Shown piece after piece: positions 1 through 11,860 of a stretch of 64,000 nt of DNA. Below the pieces are notes generated by a model. That model was not told where the DNA came from, did no database searches, and worked only from the letters and a program-made list of their open reading frames with translations. The translations under genes and the position numbers were made by a program. The stretch spans positions 1 to 64,000 of the forward strand of contig SNVD02013236.1 of NCBI GenBank assembly GCA_013180625.2. The letters run 5' to 3'. This DNA comes from Boswellia sacra (lineage: Eukaryota > Streptophyta > Magnoliopsida > Sapindales > Burseraceae). The first letter of the stretch is position 1. Every line of letters begins with the position of its first letter.

Positions 1-1277
1 CTATTTCTATACTTACTTTGACAAACAATTCACAACAACAATTATCTACTTCCAAAAATTCACACCAGTAGGTAGACATCTTTTACACACATACCTCATG
101 TCTCGTTAAAATTTTTAGAGCCAATTGTAATCATTTGGCCACTAAAAATAATCAAATTCATTACCTCAACAATTCTGGCATTGTATTCATTTCACTGAGC
201 AGTATAGACTTAAAAATTTGTAGGAATTGCAATCCTACTCAATTGGCCGTAAAAATTTACAGGGTGGTATATAACATATATATTTACCTCCATACCAAAA
301 CTCAGGGCTCTTCAAGGTGTTTAACCCATTCAAATCCATTTATTTCTAACTGCCCTGTTTTGGAAACTAAAAATTCCAGTTTTAACAAGCCAACTTTAAA
401 AATCTATAACAATTCACACAGACCTTTAATATCAGTGGAAATTTACAGTCTCATATGTGACACATAAAAGAACTTGCATACCAAAAATCAGGTAATTATA
501 TGAAGATTTGGACCTTCAACTAAAATCGTCTTCCCCTCCTCTGTTCTAAGACAGGGGACATGTGCAATACCATACCAGAAATTCAAAAATTCACTCCAAA
601 TCACCTACTTCGAATTTTTGAGTGAATCCAATTGCTATACACTCGTGGACATGTCTATTTTCATCTATAAAAATTTCAGAACAAGAAAATGTCCCCCTGA
701 TTTTTGGTAATTTTCGGAACAGGTACTGTTCAGTGTAACAAAATTTCCAGGATTTGAACTAAACTCTCAATTCTAGCTTCTATCTTCATCTCCTTACTTA
801 GATGCATTCAAAACTCATTCAAATTCACATCTCCATACAATTTCCAGCATACAAATAACAGTTCTCATACTCATATCACTACACAAGGAATTTCTTTAAA
901 TTAAATAAACAATAATACAAAGAATTCTAATTAGAGAATTGGTTCTTACCTTCTCCCTCTTTTTTTTTTCTCCCTTTCTTCCCTTGATTCCTTGATGATT
1001 TGTGTGAAAATTTTCTGAGAGAGTAGAGGGCTGGAACGTGTATGTAAGGAGAGGAATGAAAGAATTCTAGAACTCTTCCCATTTATATATAAAATTAGGC
1101 CAAATTTTCATTTAGTCCTTCTATCCTCCTTTATAACCATTAGACCCAATACTCTTTTAATTAAGCCCCTCATTCTTTTATTTATTACATTACAATTCAA
1201 ATACATTACATATACATTAATACATATGTAACTATAACACATGATATAATGTACACTACAAAATTTAGGATATTACA
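1..1277 (-). repeat. 3' LTR of the gypsy element (partial)
   Basis: Positions 1-1277 repeat 7272-8546 almost base for base and end in TATTACA, the TGTAA... end of the LTR when read on the minus strand. By comparison with the complete LTR about 1.2 kb of this copy lies left of the window. Short ORFs here, such as 135-467, occur at the same place in the other LTR and are not genes. Confidence 0.95.
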
Positions 1278-1278
1278 A

Positions 1279-1290
1279 CTCTCCCCCCTT
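1279..1290 (-). other. Polypurine tract (plus-strand priming site)
   Basis: Read on the minus strand this is AAGGGGGGAGAG, one base from the inner end of the 3' LTR. This is the expected place and composition for the RNase H-resistant primer of plus-strand synthesis in an LTR element. Confidence 0.85.
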
Positions 1291-1321
1291 AAAAGAATTT
1301 CATCCCCGAAATTCAGTACAA

Positions 1322-4300
1322 TCATTCGAATAGAGAGGGGTATTTGGTACGCATTTCTTCCTCTAATTCCCAAGTTGCTTCTCCTATGGAGTGATTTTCC
1401 CAAAGTACTTTAACCAATGGTATGTTCCTCTTCCGAAGTCCATGTTCTTTGCGATCTATGATTCGGATCGGTCTCTCCTCATATGTAAGATCGGCTCTCA
1501 ACTCCGGAAGTTCAGAACTCAGCACATGGGATGGATCCGAAACATATTTCCTTAACATGGAGACATGAAAGACATCATGCACTCCATACAATGAAGGTGG
1601 TAAGGCAAGTTTATATGCTGCCTCTCCAATCCTCTCCAGAATCTCATAAGGGCCAATATATCTTGGACTCAATTTCCCTTTCTTTCCAAATCGCATCACT
1701 CCTTTCATAGGAGCAACTTTAAGGAAAACTTTATCTCCTGTTACAAATTCTAACTTCTTCCTTCGCTGATCAGCATAATTCTTCTGTCTGCTCTGTGCTG
1801 CATTCATTCTGTCCTTCACTTTTCGGATGATATCACATGTTTGCTGTACAATTTCGGGCCCAAGTATCTTTCTTTCACCAACCTCATCCCAATGGATGGG
1901 TGATCTACACTTCCTCCCATATAAGGCTTCATAAGGGGCCATTCCTATTGTGGATTGATAGCTGTTGTTGTATGCAAATTCAACCAAAGTCAAGTGCCTA
2001 TCCCAACTATCATTGAAGTCCAACATACAGGCTCTAAGCATATCTTCTAGAATCTGGATGGTCCTTTCCGACTGACCATCTGTCTGAGGATGAAAAGCCG
2101 TGCTGAACTTTAGTTTAGTGCCCAAAGCCTTATGTAAACTTTTCCAAAATTGGGAGGTAAATCTTGGGTCCCGATCTGAAACAATAGATACCGGTACTCC
2201 ATGTAGTCTCACAATCTCCTCTACATAGAGCTGTGCATATCTATCCATAGTGAAGGTAGTGCGCACAGGAAGAAAATGTGCTGATTTTGTTAACCGGTCC
2301 ACAATCACCCAAATTGCATCGCATCCATTCCTAGTCCTCGGTAGACTCACAACAAAATCCATAGTGATGTGTTCCCATTTCCATTCTGGTATTGATAGTG
2401 GATTTAGTATTCCCGATGGCCTTTGATGTTCAGCTTTAACTTGTTGACAAACTAAGCATTGTTCAACAAATTGAGCTATTTCCTTCTTCATACCAACCCA
2501 CCAGTAGTTATTTCGGAGATCCCTATACATCTTTGTACAACCAGGATGCACCGAATAAGGAGAACTATGTGTTTCATTCAATATTTCTCGTTTCAACTCT
2601 ATCACATTTGGCACACATAATCTTCCTTCGAAGTATAGTACCCCGTCGGAGGAGATAACAAAACCTGGCCTCTTCCCCAATGGAACTTCTTCCCTCACCT
2701 TCTTCAAAAAGGCCTCTTCACATTGACTCTTCTTGATCTTCTCAATAATGGTGGGTTGCACGACCAATGAAGCCAAATGTACGCATTTATTCAGCTGAAC
2801 AATCTCAATAGCAAGTTTCTCCAGATCTTGCATTATTGACCGTTGTGTGGTAACTAAAGCAGCAATATGTCCAGAAGACTTTCTACTCAAGGCATCCGCC
2901 ACCACATTCGCTTTTCCAGGATGATAATTAATAACACAATCATAATCCTTGACCAATTCAAGCCATCACCTTTGCCTCATATTTAATTCCTTCTGAGTGA
3001 AGAAATATTTAAGGCTCTTATGGTCAGTATAAATCTCACATCTTGCTCCGTATAAGTAATGCCTCCAAATCTTTAATGCAAATACCACTGCTGCCAGTTC
3101 TAGATCATGAGTAGGGTAATTCTTCTCATAGTCCTTCAATTGTCGAGATGCATAGGCTATAACCTTGCCATTTTGCATCAAAACACACCCCAACCCTTTC
3201 TTAGAAGCATCACTGTATATCACAAATCCTTCTGAACCATAAGGGATAGTCAGTACTGGAGCTGTCACCAATCGGTTCTTGAGTTCCTGAAAACTTTTCT
3301 CACAGTCTTCTGACCATACAAAAGCTACATTCTTCCTAGTCAACTGTGTTAAGGGCGAGGCTATCTTGGAAAAGCCTTCAACAAATCTCCTATAGTATCT
3401 GGCCAATCCCAGAAAGCTACGCACTTCAGTTACATTAGTCGGTCTCGGCCACTTCACAATAGCTTTCACTTTATTTGGGTCTACTGAGATCCCATCACCT
3501 GAAACAATGTGACCCAAGAAAGAAATCTGGTTGAGCCAAAACTCGCATTTCTTGAATTTGGCATACAGTTTCTTCTCTCTCAAGAACTGCAATACCCTTC
3601 TCAAATGCTCTTCGTGTTCTTCAAAATTCTTAGAATACACCAAAATATCATCAATGAACACAATGACGAATTTATCCAAGAATTCCTTAAAAACACGGTT
3701 CATAAGATCCATAAAAGCAGCTGGAGCATTCGTGAGTCCGAAAGGCATCACCAAGAATTCATAGTGTCCATACCTCGTTCGAAAGGCAGTCTTGGAAATG
3801 TCTTCCTTTCTGATCTTTAACTGATGGTATCCGGATCGAAGATCAATCTTAGAAAACACACTTGCCCCATGTAACTGATCGAGTAGATCATCAATCCTTG
3901 GAAGTGGATACTTGTTCTTTATAGTCACCCGATTCAACTCACGATAATCAATGCACAATCTCATTGTCCCATCCTTTTTCTTAACAAATAGAACTGGTGC
4001 TCCCCAAGGAGAGACACTGGGACGGATGAAACCCTTATCCAGTAACTCCTGTAACTGCTCCTTTAATTCTTTAAGTTCCGTTGGTGACATCCGATATGGA
4101 ACTTTGGATATAGGAGTGGTTCCCGGTAAAAGATCGATAGTGAACTCAATTTCTCGATCGGGAAAGAGTCCAGGTAATTCTTCTGGGAACACATCTGTAA
4201 ATTCATTTACCACTGGAATGTTCTGAATACTCTTTTCGTCCTTCGGTGTCTCCATAACACAAGCCAAGAAACCCATACATCCCTTCCGGAGGAACTTTTG

Positions 4301-5830
4301 GGCTTTCAAAGCTGAAACAATCTGTGGCAATGAAACTATATCCACCCCGACAAAGCTGCACTCCAATCCGAGTGGAGTATGGAATACCACTTTTTTCTCA
4401 AAACACTTGACATCTGCATGATATTTAGACAGCCAATCCATACCCATAATCACATCAAAATCACGCATCTCCAAGATGATTAGATTGGCCTCTAACTCTT
4501 GGCTATCTATTTTAATCGGGCAGGATATCAACTCTTCTTTAGCACACAATGCCATCCCCGAAGGAGTAGAGACACACATCTCAACCTCCATAATTAAAGG
4601 CTTTACCTCCACTTTATGAGCAAAAGTACGAGACATAAAGGAATGAGTGGCACCCGAATCAAACAATACATGAGCATTATGACCAAGAACAGAGATAATA
4701 CCAGAAACAACCGATGGAGCCTCCCGTGCTTCAGTGGTGGTAAGGGCATAGACTCTTCCTTGAGCTCGTGGTTCTCTACCCGATGCATTCTGAACTCTAC
4801 CTACTTGACTGGCTTCAGGACATGATGCAATAAAGTGTCCAGTTTTTCCACACCGGAAGCACGCTCCAGTCTTGAAATGACACATTCCTTTATGTGTTCT
4901 GTGGCATGTGTCACATACAGGAAATTCTTTCCTACCCGTATTCTGCTTCTTCTTTCCTTTGCCTATCTCGAACCGTTTGCTATTATTCCTCAATGGCTTC
5001 CTTGGTTGAGAACCAGAACCCTTTTCTTTAAACTTGTCAGCTTCAGTCATTTCTTCATCTCTGTCCAATATCTGAGCCTTCCTCAGCACTGCACTGTAGC
5101 TTTTCAATTCAAAAGCTGCCACGTGCCTTCGAATTTCTGGTTTCAGGCCTCTCTCAAAGAGCTTGGCTTTCTCCTCTTTTGTGTTGATGAGGTGTGGAGC
5201 AAATCTGGAGAGAGCCTCGAACTTCCTTTCATATTCTGTGAGGGACATGGACCCCTGATTTAACTGTAGAAATTCAGCAATCTTCTCATTCTTCAATGAC
5301 TGAGGGAAGTACTTGTCATAAAACAACTCTTTAAACTGAGCCCAAGTAAGCACTCCATCTTCTCCAGTGTGAGCTCTCTTGGTCATTTCCCATCAGTAAC
5401 TTGCACTATTGTCTAGCATAAAAGTAGCACATGTGAGCCGTTGTGTATCAGTACACCCCATAAGCTCGAATATTCTCTCCATTTTACAACCCCATTCTTC
5501 TGCAGCTAATGGGTTTGTTGAGCCTGTAAAGGATGGAGGGTTGAGTCTTCTAAACTGCTCCACAACTTGTATATTTTCAGAAGTGGTGGTGGAACTAGGT
5601 TGTGCAGCCTCCCGTCTCACATCAGTCAAAATCTGTACTAACTCCTGGACTGTAGTGTCCTGAGCCCGTGAGCTGCTACTAGTCCCAACTTGCCTCTTCG
5701 ATCTTCTATTTCTGACCAAAGCAGGTTCGTCTAGCTCCGAGGTTCGTCTCACTCTAGTTGTGGTGCTACCTCTTCTCATTTCCTCCACGGTGGGGTTATC
5801 GGCCCTCCTGGGTCGTCCCGGTCGAGACAT
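1322..5830 (-). pseudogene. gag-pol polyprotein frame of the gypsy element, two in-frame UGA stops
   Basis: One continuous frame of 1503 codons from ATG at 5830 to the stop at 1322-1324, broken by only two in-frame UGA codons. The stop at 5393-5395 falls in gag where homologues carry tryptophan. The stop at 2966-2968 falls in RNase H where homologues carry arginine. Visible domains in order: a gag capsid-like region (about 5360-5100); a CCHC zinc knuckle [14 protein letters not shown]; an aspartic protease with DSGATHS; RT with the catalytic FIDD and an upstream CIDYRELN block; RNase H with SDAS and TDH; integrase with an HHCC zinc finger and a D,D-35-E core around TMDF, SDRDPRF and HPQTDGQSER; then a chromodomain-like tail ending near KYPSLFE. 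There are no frameshifts. It cannot make full polyprotein without readthrough, but it could be mobilised in trans. Confidence 0.93.
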
Positions 5831-6048
5831 GACTATCAATTCTGATCATTAGAACAGAATGAGGCACCATATAAATAACGATAATTCTACTAATAATAAT
5901 AATTAGCACTCCTCATCATATACAACCATTTCAGATATTTCAATATAGAAATTAAACAATTATCAATCTTACTTACTATGGAGGATTTGGCATGGACATG
6001 GTTCCCTTGACCGCTTGCAACAAAATGTCTACAGAACCTTAGACCTAT

Positions 6049-6060
6049 GCTCTGATACCA
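6049..6060 (-). other. Primer binding site, initiator Met tRNA
   Basis: Read on the minus strand this is TGGTATCAGAGC, the complement of the 3' end of plant initiator methionine tRNA. It lies four bases (GTAG) inside the 5' LTR boundary, the usual spacing. The 218 bp between it and the gag ATG at 5830 is the untranslated leader. Confidence 0.92.
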
Positions 6061-6717
6061 CTACTGTCACAACTCATACTAGACATACAAAATATAGCAT
6101 TTATACAGTCATTTAAATATGAGCTCTGTTATTTCTTTCAAAGATTGATCTTAGTATCACACAAAACGGAGTTTCTAATCACAATCACACCATTTCACTG
6201 TATATAGATACATTCAAAAATCAAAAGAGGCTCTACAGTATGGCTATGCTAATATAGAGCAGCGGTCTTTGGTTGTCAAGGGAACTCTGTCAGCAATGCC
6301 AAAAGTCCTCCATCCATAGCTCAATCTACTGATCACCTGAGGCACACAACAACTTTAATGAGTAAAACTCAGTAAGTAAGCTAGGTGAATATGCAGTAAT
6401 AAACGATAACAATAGAATTCAGTCCAGTATGAAACTATCCATTTCTAATTATACAAGCATTAGCTAACTCGTTAAAGAAAGAATGTCCTAGAGTTCACTT
6501 CGGTTACATTTGCGCTCCCGCGCCGATTTTCTTTCTAGACCTCTATAGGTCGATTCAACCTCACATAAGTGAGTTCACATTTCTCTATTCATCGCTTTTT
6601 CATGTACAATCACAATCACATAATGAGGAAGCTTCAATAGTATCAATTACAGTCACATAGGGGAAAATGCTCTCTAATCAAGGTAGGACTTTTTATTTCA
6701 CAGTCAGTTCCCATATA

Positions 6718-6958
6718 ATAGCTCAAGGCTAGTCTGACAATCCGGGTGATACCGGGCCCATGCTACCGAATCTCATCTAGAGAAACACATGGTCCAGACC
6801 TCCCCTCAAGTCATGGAACAGTACAGAATAGTACAAATACATTTAGATGCCTACACTTGAAATAGCTCGAGGCTAGTCTGATAATCCGGGTGATACCGGG
6901 CCCATGCTACCGAATCTCATCTAGAGAAACACATGGTCCAGACCTCCCCTCAAGCTAT
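6718..6958. repeat. Internal tandem duplication in the 5' LTR
   Basis: A block of about 92 bp starting GCTCAAGGCTAGTCTGA at 6721 returns almost unchanged at 6865 (GCTCGAGGCTAGTCTGA). Both contain the GGGTGATACCGGGCCCATGC core. The period is 144 bp. The matching part of the other LTR lies outside the window, so I cannot tell whether the duplication is shared. Confidence 0.85.
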
Positions 6959-8350
6959 GAGAGCTAAACTTCCTAGGTCTTGGCATACCAATCACGTTTC
7001 ATCATTCACAATCAGTCACATTAAAGAAGCTCTATATCAGGCTTCCAAAACAGTCACAATATCTCACATTCAAGCATCAAGTTGCTAGCATTTAATAGTG
7101 TTACAATCCACAAAATTACCTACATACAGTACACAATTTATTGTGGCCTCAGAATAGTTAGCTTACTTACCTCGTATAGCTGCTTTTCGATGCTTGTGAT
7201 TGACCTAAAAATAAAACAAAATCTCTTTTTAGGTCACCATACACTTGTAAAATATTTCCCCCTTTTTGGCTCTATTTCCATACTTACTTTGACAAACAAT
7301 TCACAACAACAATTATCTACTTCCAAAAATTCACACCAGTAGGTAGACATCTTTTACACACATACCTCATGTCTCGTTAAAATTTTTAGAGCCAATTGGA
7401 ATCATTTGGCCACTAAAAATAATCAAATTCATTACCTCAACAATTCTGGCATTGTATTCATTTCACTGAGCAGTGTAGACTTAAAAATTTGTAGGAATTG
7501 CAATCCTACTCAATTGGCTGTAAAAATTTACAGGGTGGTATATAACATATATATATACCTCCATACCAAAAATCAGGGCTTTTCAAGGTGCCTAACCCAT
7601 TCAAATCCATTTATTTCTAACTGCCCTGTTTTGGAAACTAAAAATTCCAGTTTAAACAAGCCAACTTTAAAAATCTATAACAATTCACACAGACCTTCAA
7701 TCTCAGTGAAAATTTACAGTCTCATATATGACACATAAAAGAACTTGCATACCAAAAATCAGATAATTATATGAAGATTTGGACCTTCAACTAAAATCGT
7801 CTTCCCCTCCTCTGTTCTAAGACAGGGGACATGTGCAATACCATACCAGAAATTCAAAAATTCACTCCAAATCACCTACTTCGAATTTTTGAGTGAATCC
7901 AATTGCTATACACTCCTGACATGTCTATTTTCATCCATAAAAATTTCAGAACAAGAAAATGTCCCCCTGATTTTTGGTAATTTTCGGAACAGGTACTGTT
8001 CAGTGTAACAAAATTTCCAGGATTTGAACTAAACTCTCAATTCTAGCTTATATCTTCATCTCCTTACTTAGATGCATTCAAAACTCATTCAAATTCACAT
8101 CTCCATACAATTTCCAGCATACAAATAACAGTTCTCATACTCACATCACTACACAAGGAATTTCTTTAAATTAAATAAACAATAATACAAAGAATTCTAA
8201 TTAGAAAATTGGTTCTTACCTTCTCCCTCTTTTTTTTTTCTCCCTTTCTTCCCTTGATTCCTTGATGCTTTGTGTGAAAATTTTCTGAGAGAGTAGAGGG
8301 CTGGAACGTGTATGTAAGGAGAGGAATGAAAGAATTCTAGAACTCTTCCT

Positions 8351-8359
8351 ATTTATATA
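8351..8359 (-). promoter_or_regulatory. Candidate TATA box of the retrotransposon promoter
   Basis: The minus strand reads TATATAAAT here, about 190 bp inside the 5' end of the LTR. The same motif is kept in the other LTR at 1081-1089. The position fits a short U3 and a long R-U5, but the transcription start is not proven. Confidence 0.45.
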
Positions 8360-8546
8360 TAAAATTAGGCCAAATTTTCATTTAGTCCTTCTCTCCTCCT
8401 TTATAACCATTAGACCCAATACTCTTTTAATTAAGCCCCCATTCTTTCATTTATTACATTACAATTCAAATATATTACATATACATTAATACATATGTAA
8501 CTATAACACATGATATAATGTACACTACAAAATTTAGGATATTACA

Positions 8547-8805
8547 CTTCCAGCTTTGTAGTGAAGATTACCTCTGGTGGTGGAGATCGTACTTGACTTC
8601 AGGTTCCTCAGCACTCTATCTCTTCCTCTATGCTGCTTTCTACTTCTTCACAGAGCTTGAGATCACGAAGCCAGTGTCTGGGATTTTGTACTTCGGCTAT
8701 ATGCTGATTGTCTCCTATGCCTTCTTTGTGCTTACTGGTGCAATTGGTTTCTATGCGTGCTTCTGGTTCACAAGGCTTATCTACTCATCCGTTAAGATTG
8801 ATTAA
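8547..8805 (+). pseudogene. 3' end of a TM9SF/TMN (transmembrane nine) gene cut by the retrotransposon
   Basis: The frame resumes immediately after the LTR and encodes about 85 residues beginning FQLCSEDYLWWWRSYLTSG and ending FTRLIYSSVKID, stop at 8803-8805. This is the C-terminal end of a TMN/TM9SF endomembrane protein: the WWWRS loop, the last hydrophobic helices and a C-terminal K-x-D signal (KID), the known Golgi-retention type of this family. The rest must lie left of the retrotransposon, outside the window. The truncated TMN gene on the opposite strand at 60373-61485 has the same residues with few changes, so the two are paralogues. The upstream ATG at 8518 belongs to the LTR and is not a native start. 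Confidence 0.92.
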
Positions 8806-10830
8806 CCGGTTAGCAACTCAAAGGAAGTGGCTGGTTTATTTTGCACACGAGAAATCAGGAATTGTTTCAGTAAAATCTGGGTTATCTGAAAATTCCAGAT
8901 TTAGTGGATTCACTTTTGAATCTCAAGCCATAGAGATTGTTATTCTTAACCTTATTGATCATACAGGTTCTTTGGCAGCCGTAGTTCTTTTTTTTCATTT
9001 TGTTATTTGTTCACCGTTTTGTATGAGGCATGTAAAAGGATTGTTAATCAGTTTCTTTGTCTTGTTTACTCTATAAAGGAAAATGAAATTCTTGTATTGA
9101 CACTTTGTGTGTCTTGTCTAACAAGTTCGTAGTTGGTAGTTACTTCATCCATCATCAAGTCTGTGACTCTGTGATGCAATTTAAGAAAAAGATGTAGAAT
9201 CATTTATACTGTAACATTGTGTATCGTTAACGAGGTGTTTTATATTATGCCACTATGTATTTGGAATCTTACTTTTTCCAATAGAAGTGGAGAAGGAGAG
9301 CACTTGAAGAGGAACTATTTTCACACAATTTGCAGTAAGCATAAAGGACAATTGGCAATGGAGGCTTCAAGGAAGGATTTGGATTTTCTAACAAAAGAAT
9401 ACCATCTTGAAGACTTGAACCCTGGCAGCCACATAACAAAAGAAATCGGCAACCCACTCCTTGAACTTTGGCCATCCAAAAGCCATTATGAACTCCACCG
9501 ATTCCTTTCTAAAAAGCTCCCACTAGCCCGCATTTGACCTTTGTGGGACATGATATAGAGTTCACGCGTTATCGTGCCAAGTATCAAAAGAACAATTTGG
9601 TTAAAACATGATTTAACAAATTAGGAGGATGACAATGCTTCCCGTGAGAATTTACTCAACACCGACCAAGCTGGCGTGAAAGGGTCTTGGGTTGATCAAG
9701 TGATAGATGAAGTCATGAAGAGCAGCAAGGGAAGTGGGTTTTAAGACTTGATTGTAATTCCTGAGTTTTGATAGTGTATTTTCTATTTATGGACGAAGGT
9801 TGGCCACTTGGCCTTGTTCATGAAATTAAGTATTTTTGTAAGGAACTAAAAAGGCCACCTGGCTCTCAATGGAAGAGCACTGAGGGGGAAAAAGACTTTG
9901 CAATTATCTCTCATACGAGTTCCAAGAGAGCCTTGTTAGCCTCTGCATCTTTTCTTCTTCCTTGTTTTTCTTTAGTGTTATTTCAGTGTATGCATTGCTT
10001 TGTCTAGCTCATGAACAGTTAAGGGAGAAAGGCATGCTCATGGAAGTTAAAAGAGAGTGATACATGGGAGACACATCAAGGCGTTCTTAGGGAGTTTAGG
10101 GGAAACCCACACCGCACCAGGGCATATTATTCGAGGAGGAAACTCAGATACAGAGCGTGGCAGACCCTTCTCTTAAGTCCTCTATCTATCAATACTCATC
10201 ATATTATTTCTAACCTTGTATCTAAGGCATTAGAGTAGCCACTAACCAAAACAAGTCAAGGCCTAGTGTAGTCCAAATTGAAGAAAGTAACACTCTATAT
10301 TTAAATATTGACCATTATATAGTATCTAATACAAGAAAATTAAGCATTATTTCCGTAAGGAATATGCTATAATACCAATGTTACGATCAACTACTTTATA
10401 AAGGCAAGAGAGGCATTCCATAACAGTTCACAAACGGTACAGAAATTTTCGAATAAACCACACAAACACATAATTTTGTACCAGGACTACAGTACATGCA
10501 TGCAAGCACCCAACAGCAAAGTTTATATAAACACGTCATTTTGTTGATTTGATAATCATATCCAACTAAACTAAATAAAGATATATTATCATAAATTGAT
10601 AGTTAAAATAACAATATGACAAAAGATATGAGTTAAGAAACAGGGGAAATAAAATCAAGTCCACCTGAAAACTAAGAAAAGCAACCATATATATTTTGAT
10701 ACATATATATGTATAGTAGAACACAAGTGGCTGGTGCACAAGTGGTGCACCATGCCTAGCTACATAGTTTTTCTCACATTTAATTTAGGGCCAAACTATT
10801 TATTAAAAATGAAAGACAATAATTAATTGT
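8806..10830. other. Spacer between the broken TMN gene and the sulfotransferase
   Basis: This is probably the old TMN 3' UTR followed by unassigned DNA. A plus-strand ORF at 9217-9537 (106 aa, containing KDLDFLTKEYHLEDLNPG) and short downstream frames (for example one ending VIDEVMKSSKGSGF before the stop near 9744) have protein-like composition, but I do not recognise them. They may be remnants of a degraded gene on the plus strand. Nothing else is supported. Confidence 0.4.
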
Positions 10831-10832
10831 AT

Positions 10833-11810
10833 TTATGTCTCAAAATCAAGGCCATAATTCTCTAATTTGGTGCGTGTGAAATGATCGAGAGCCTGCTCCA
10901 TCTCCACTGTTAGGTGATTCTTCCAATCCCCAACTTCACCGCGCCTGAAAAATGAACTAAAACTCCTCGTTTCTCTTGAAAAGGAAAGCTTACCATTTTT
11001 GTTAACATCCAAGTTCTTAAGCCTTTCCAAGCTTGATTTCCATACTACCATATCCACCTCCTCTTCACTGGTAAATGGTTGTCCAACAAATTGAGCGAGC
11101 CTTTTCACCTGCCCTCTGGGATCTCTTTTCAAATCTTCATACTTCAAGAAGAGTATCTTTTGAGGCATCTTCAAGCTCTCTATCCAATATTCCAAAACAT
11201 GATCATGATATGGACCAAAGGGATGAACACCCTTAGAAAAAGCTTCATAAGCTTTTTCTAAGGGATATGGCTCTTGGTTTGGTCTCAGATTTTTATTAAA
11301 GTAGTGCCACAATGATACTAGAGTGTCTTTTGGGTTTCTGGCTATGTAAACAATTTTGCTTTCAGAATTCTTTATTGTATCCGACAAAGAACTATAAGGC
11401 AAATGGGTGTGAAATACCCTAGGAGATGGCACACATGATGGATCAAAAGGTTCATTATATTCATATATATATTCTAAGCTTCTTACCTGTTCATGAGGAT
11501 TTTTTCCCTGAAGCTTATCCTTATAAATCTCTCCACCATCAGTTTCACCATCTTTGCAACTTGGGCATCCGATGATGTAAAAAGCAAGGGCTTTAAGCCA
11601 TGTAGTTCCTGTTTTCATGGAGGAAGCCAAGATAACATCGTCACAACGTGCTTCATAGTTTGATTGAACACGTAACATACCTTTTAAAATTTCGCCCGGG
11701 TACCAAAACCCTTCATATTGGTAGACCACAGTGGAGTCCCAGAATGATTCTTGGGGAAGTTGATCAAGTAAATCTACTTCTTGCTTCGAAAATGAACTGT
11801 TGGTTGCCAT
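10833..11810 (-). CDS. Cytosolic sulfotransferase (plant SOT family), intact
   Basis: A single-exon 325-aa protein, the usual length for plant SOTs, with no signal peptide. The family transfers sulfate from PAPS to hydroxyls of small molecules such as flavonoids, brassinosteroids, hydroxyjasmonate or desulfo-glucosinolates; the substrate cannot be read here. The 5'-phosphosulfate loop is SSMKTGTTWLKAL (residues 63-75; Lys66). The likely catalytic His136 is in HTHLPYSSL. The 3'-phosphate site is in YIARNPKDTLVS (Arg158, Ser166). The C-terminal PAPS motif is RRGEVGDWKNHLT (289-301). KTGTTW replaces the commoner KSGTTW. A TATA box lies about 40 bp upstream. A decayed tandem copy lies 8.6 kb away at 19472-20454 and shares the 3' flank. 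Confidence 0.95.
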   Translation of the reverse strand: MATNSSFSKQEVDLLDQLPQESFWDSTVVYQYEGFWYPGEILKGMLRVQSNYEARCDDVILASSMKTGTTWLKALAFYIIGCPSCKDGETDGGEIYKDKLQGKNPHEQVRSLEYIYEYNEPFDPSCVPSPRVFHTHLPYSSLSDTIKNSESKIVYIARNPKDTLVSLWHYFNKNLRPNQEPYPLEKAYEAFSKGVHPFGPYHDHVLEYWIESLKMPQKILFLKYEDLKRDPRGQVKRLAQFVGQPFTSEEEVDMVVWKSSLERLKNLDVNKNGKLSFSRETRSFSSFFRRGEVGDWKNHLTVEMEQALDHFTRTKLENYGLDFET

Positions 11811-11849
11811 ACTAAGAAATTAATAGGGCTTCCTTAATTTTACAAGCAC

Positions 11850-11856
11850 ATTTATA
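11850..11856 (-). promoter_or_regulatory. Candidate TATA box of the sulfotransferase gene
   Basis: The minus strand reads TATAAAT about 40 bp upstream of the ATG at 11810. This implies a very short 5' UTR. The decayed copy has lost this motif, and a TA dinucleotide run occupies the region instead. Confidence 0.5.
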
Positions 11857-11860
11857 CACA

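Larger units (their letters stand above)
1..8546 (-). mobile_element. Ty3-gypsy LTR retrotransposon (Tekay/Del-like chromovirus), left edge cut by window
   Basis: This is a copy-and-paste element read on the minus strand. From right to left it has a 5' LTR (8546 to 6065), a primer binding site for initiator Met tRNA, a gag-pol frame ordered gag, zinc knuckle, protease, RT, RNase H, integrase and chromodomain-like tail, a purine tract and the 3' LTR (from 1277 past the window edge). Integrase after RT/RNase H marks Ty3-gypsy, and the chromodomain-like tail marks a chromovirus. The two LTRs differ at about 25 sites plus two small indels over 1.28 kb by eye (about 2%), which suggests a fairly recent insertion. 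It lies inside a TMN coding frame. The bases just right of the element are CTTCC; the same five should precede the far LTR about 1.2 kb outside the window. Confidence 0.95.
6065..8546 (-). repeat. 5' LTR of the gypsy element, 2482 bp
   Basis: The LTR is bounded by TGTCACAAC at 6065 and GATATTACA at 8546, so it runs TGTAATATCC...GTTGTGACA on the minus strand with the usual TG...CA ends. Its right 1275 bp match the window's first 1277 bp. It contains a 144-bp-spaced internal duplication (6721 and 6865). Short ORFs in it are not conserved genes. Confidence 0.94.

Noticed and set aside
135..467. 110-aa ORF in the left LTR (and its twin at 7406-7738)
   Set aside because: It is open in both LTR copies only because they are near-identical; the frame has no protein-like features and no start context, and the LTR is on the other strand.
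3509..5263. Several plus-strand ORFs of 60-142 aa inside gag-pol
   Set aside because: They are antisense shadows of the retrotransposon frame.
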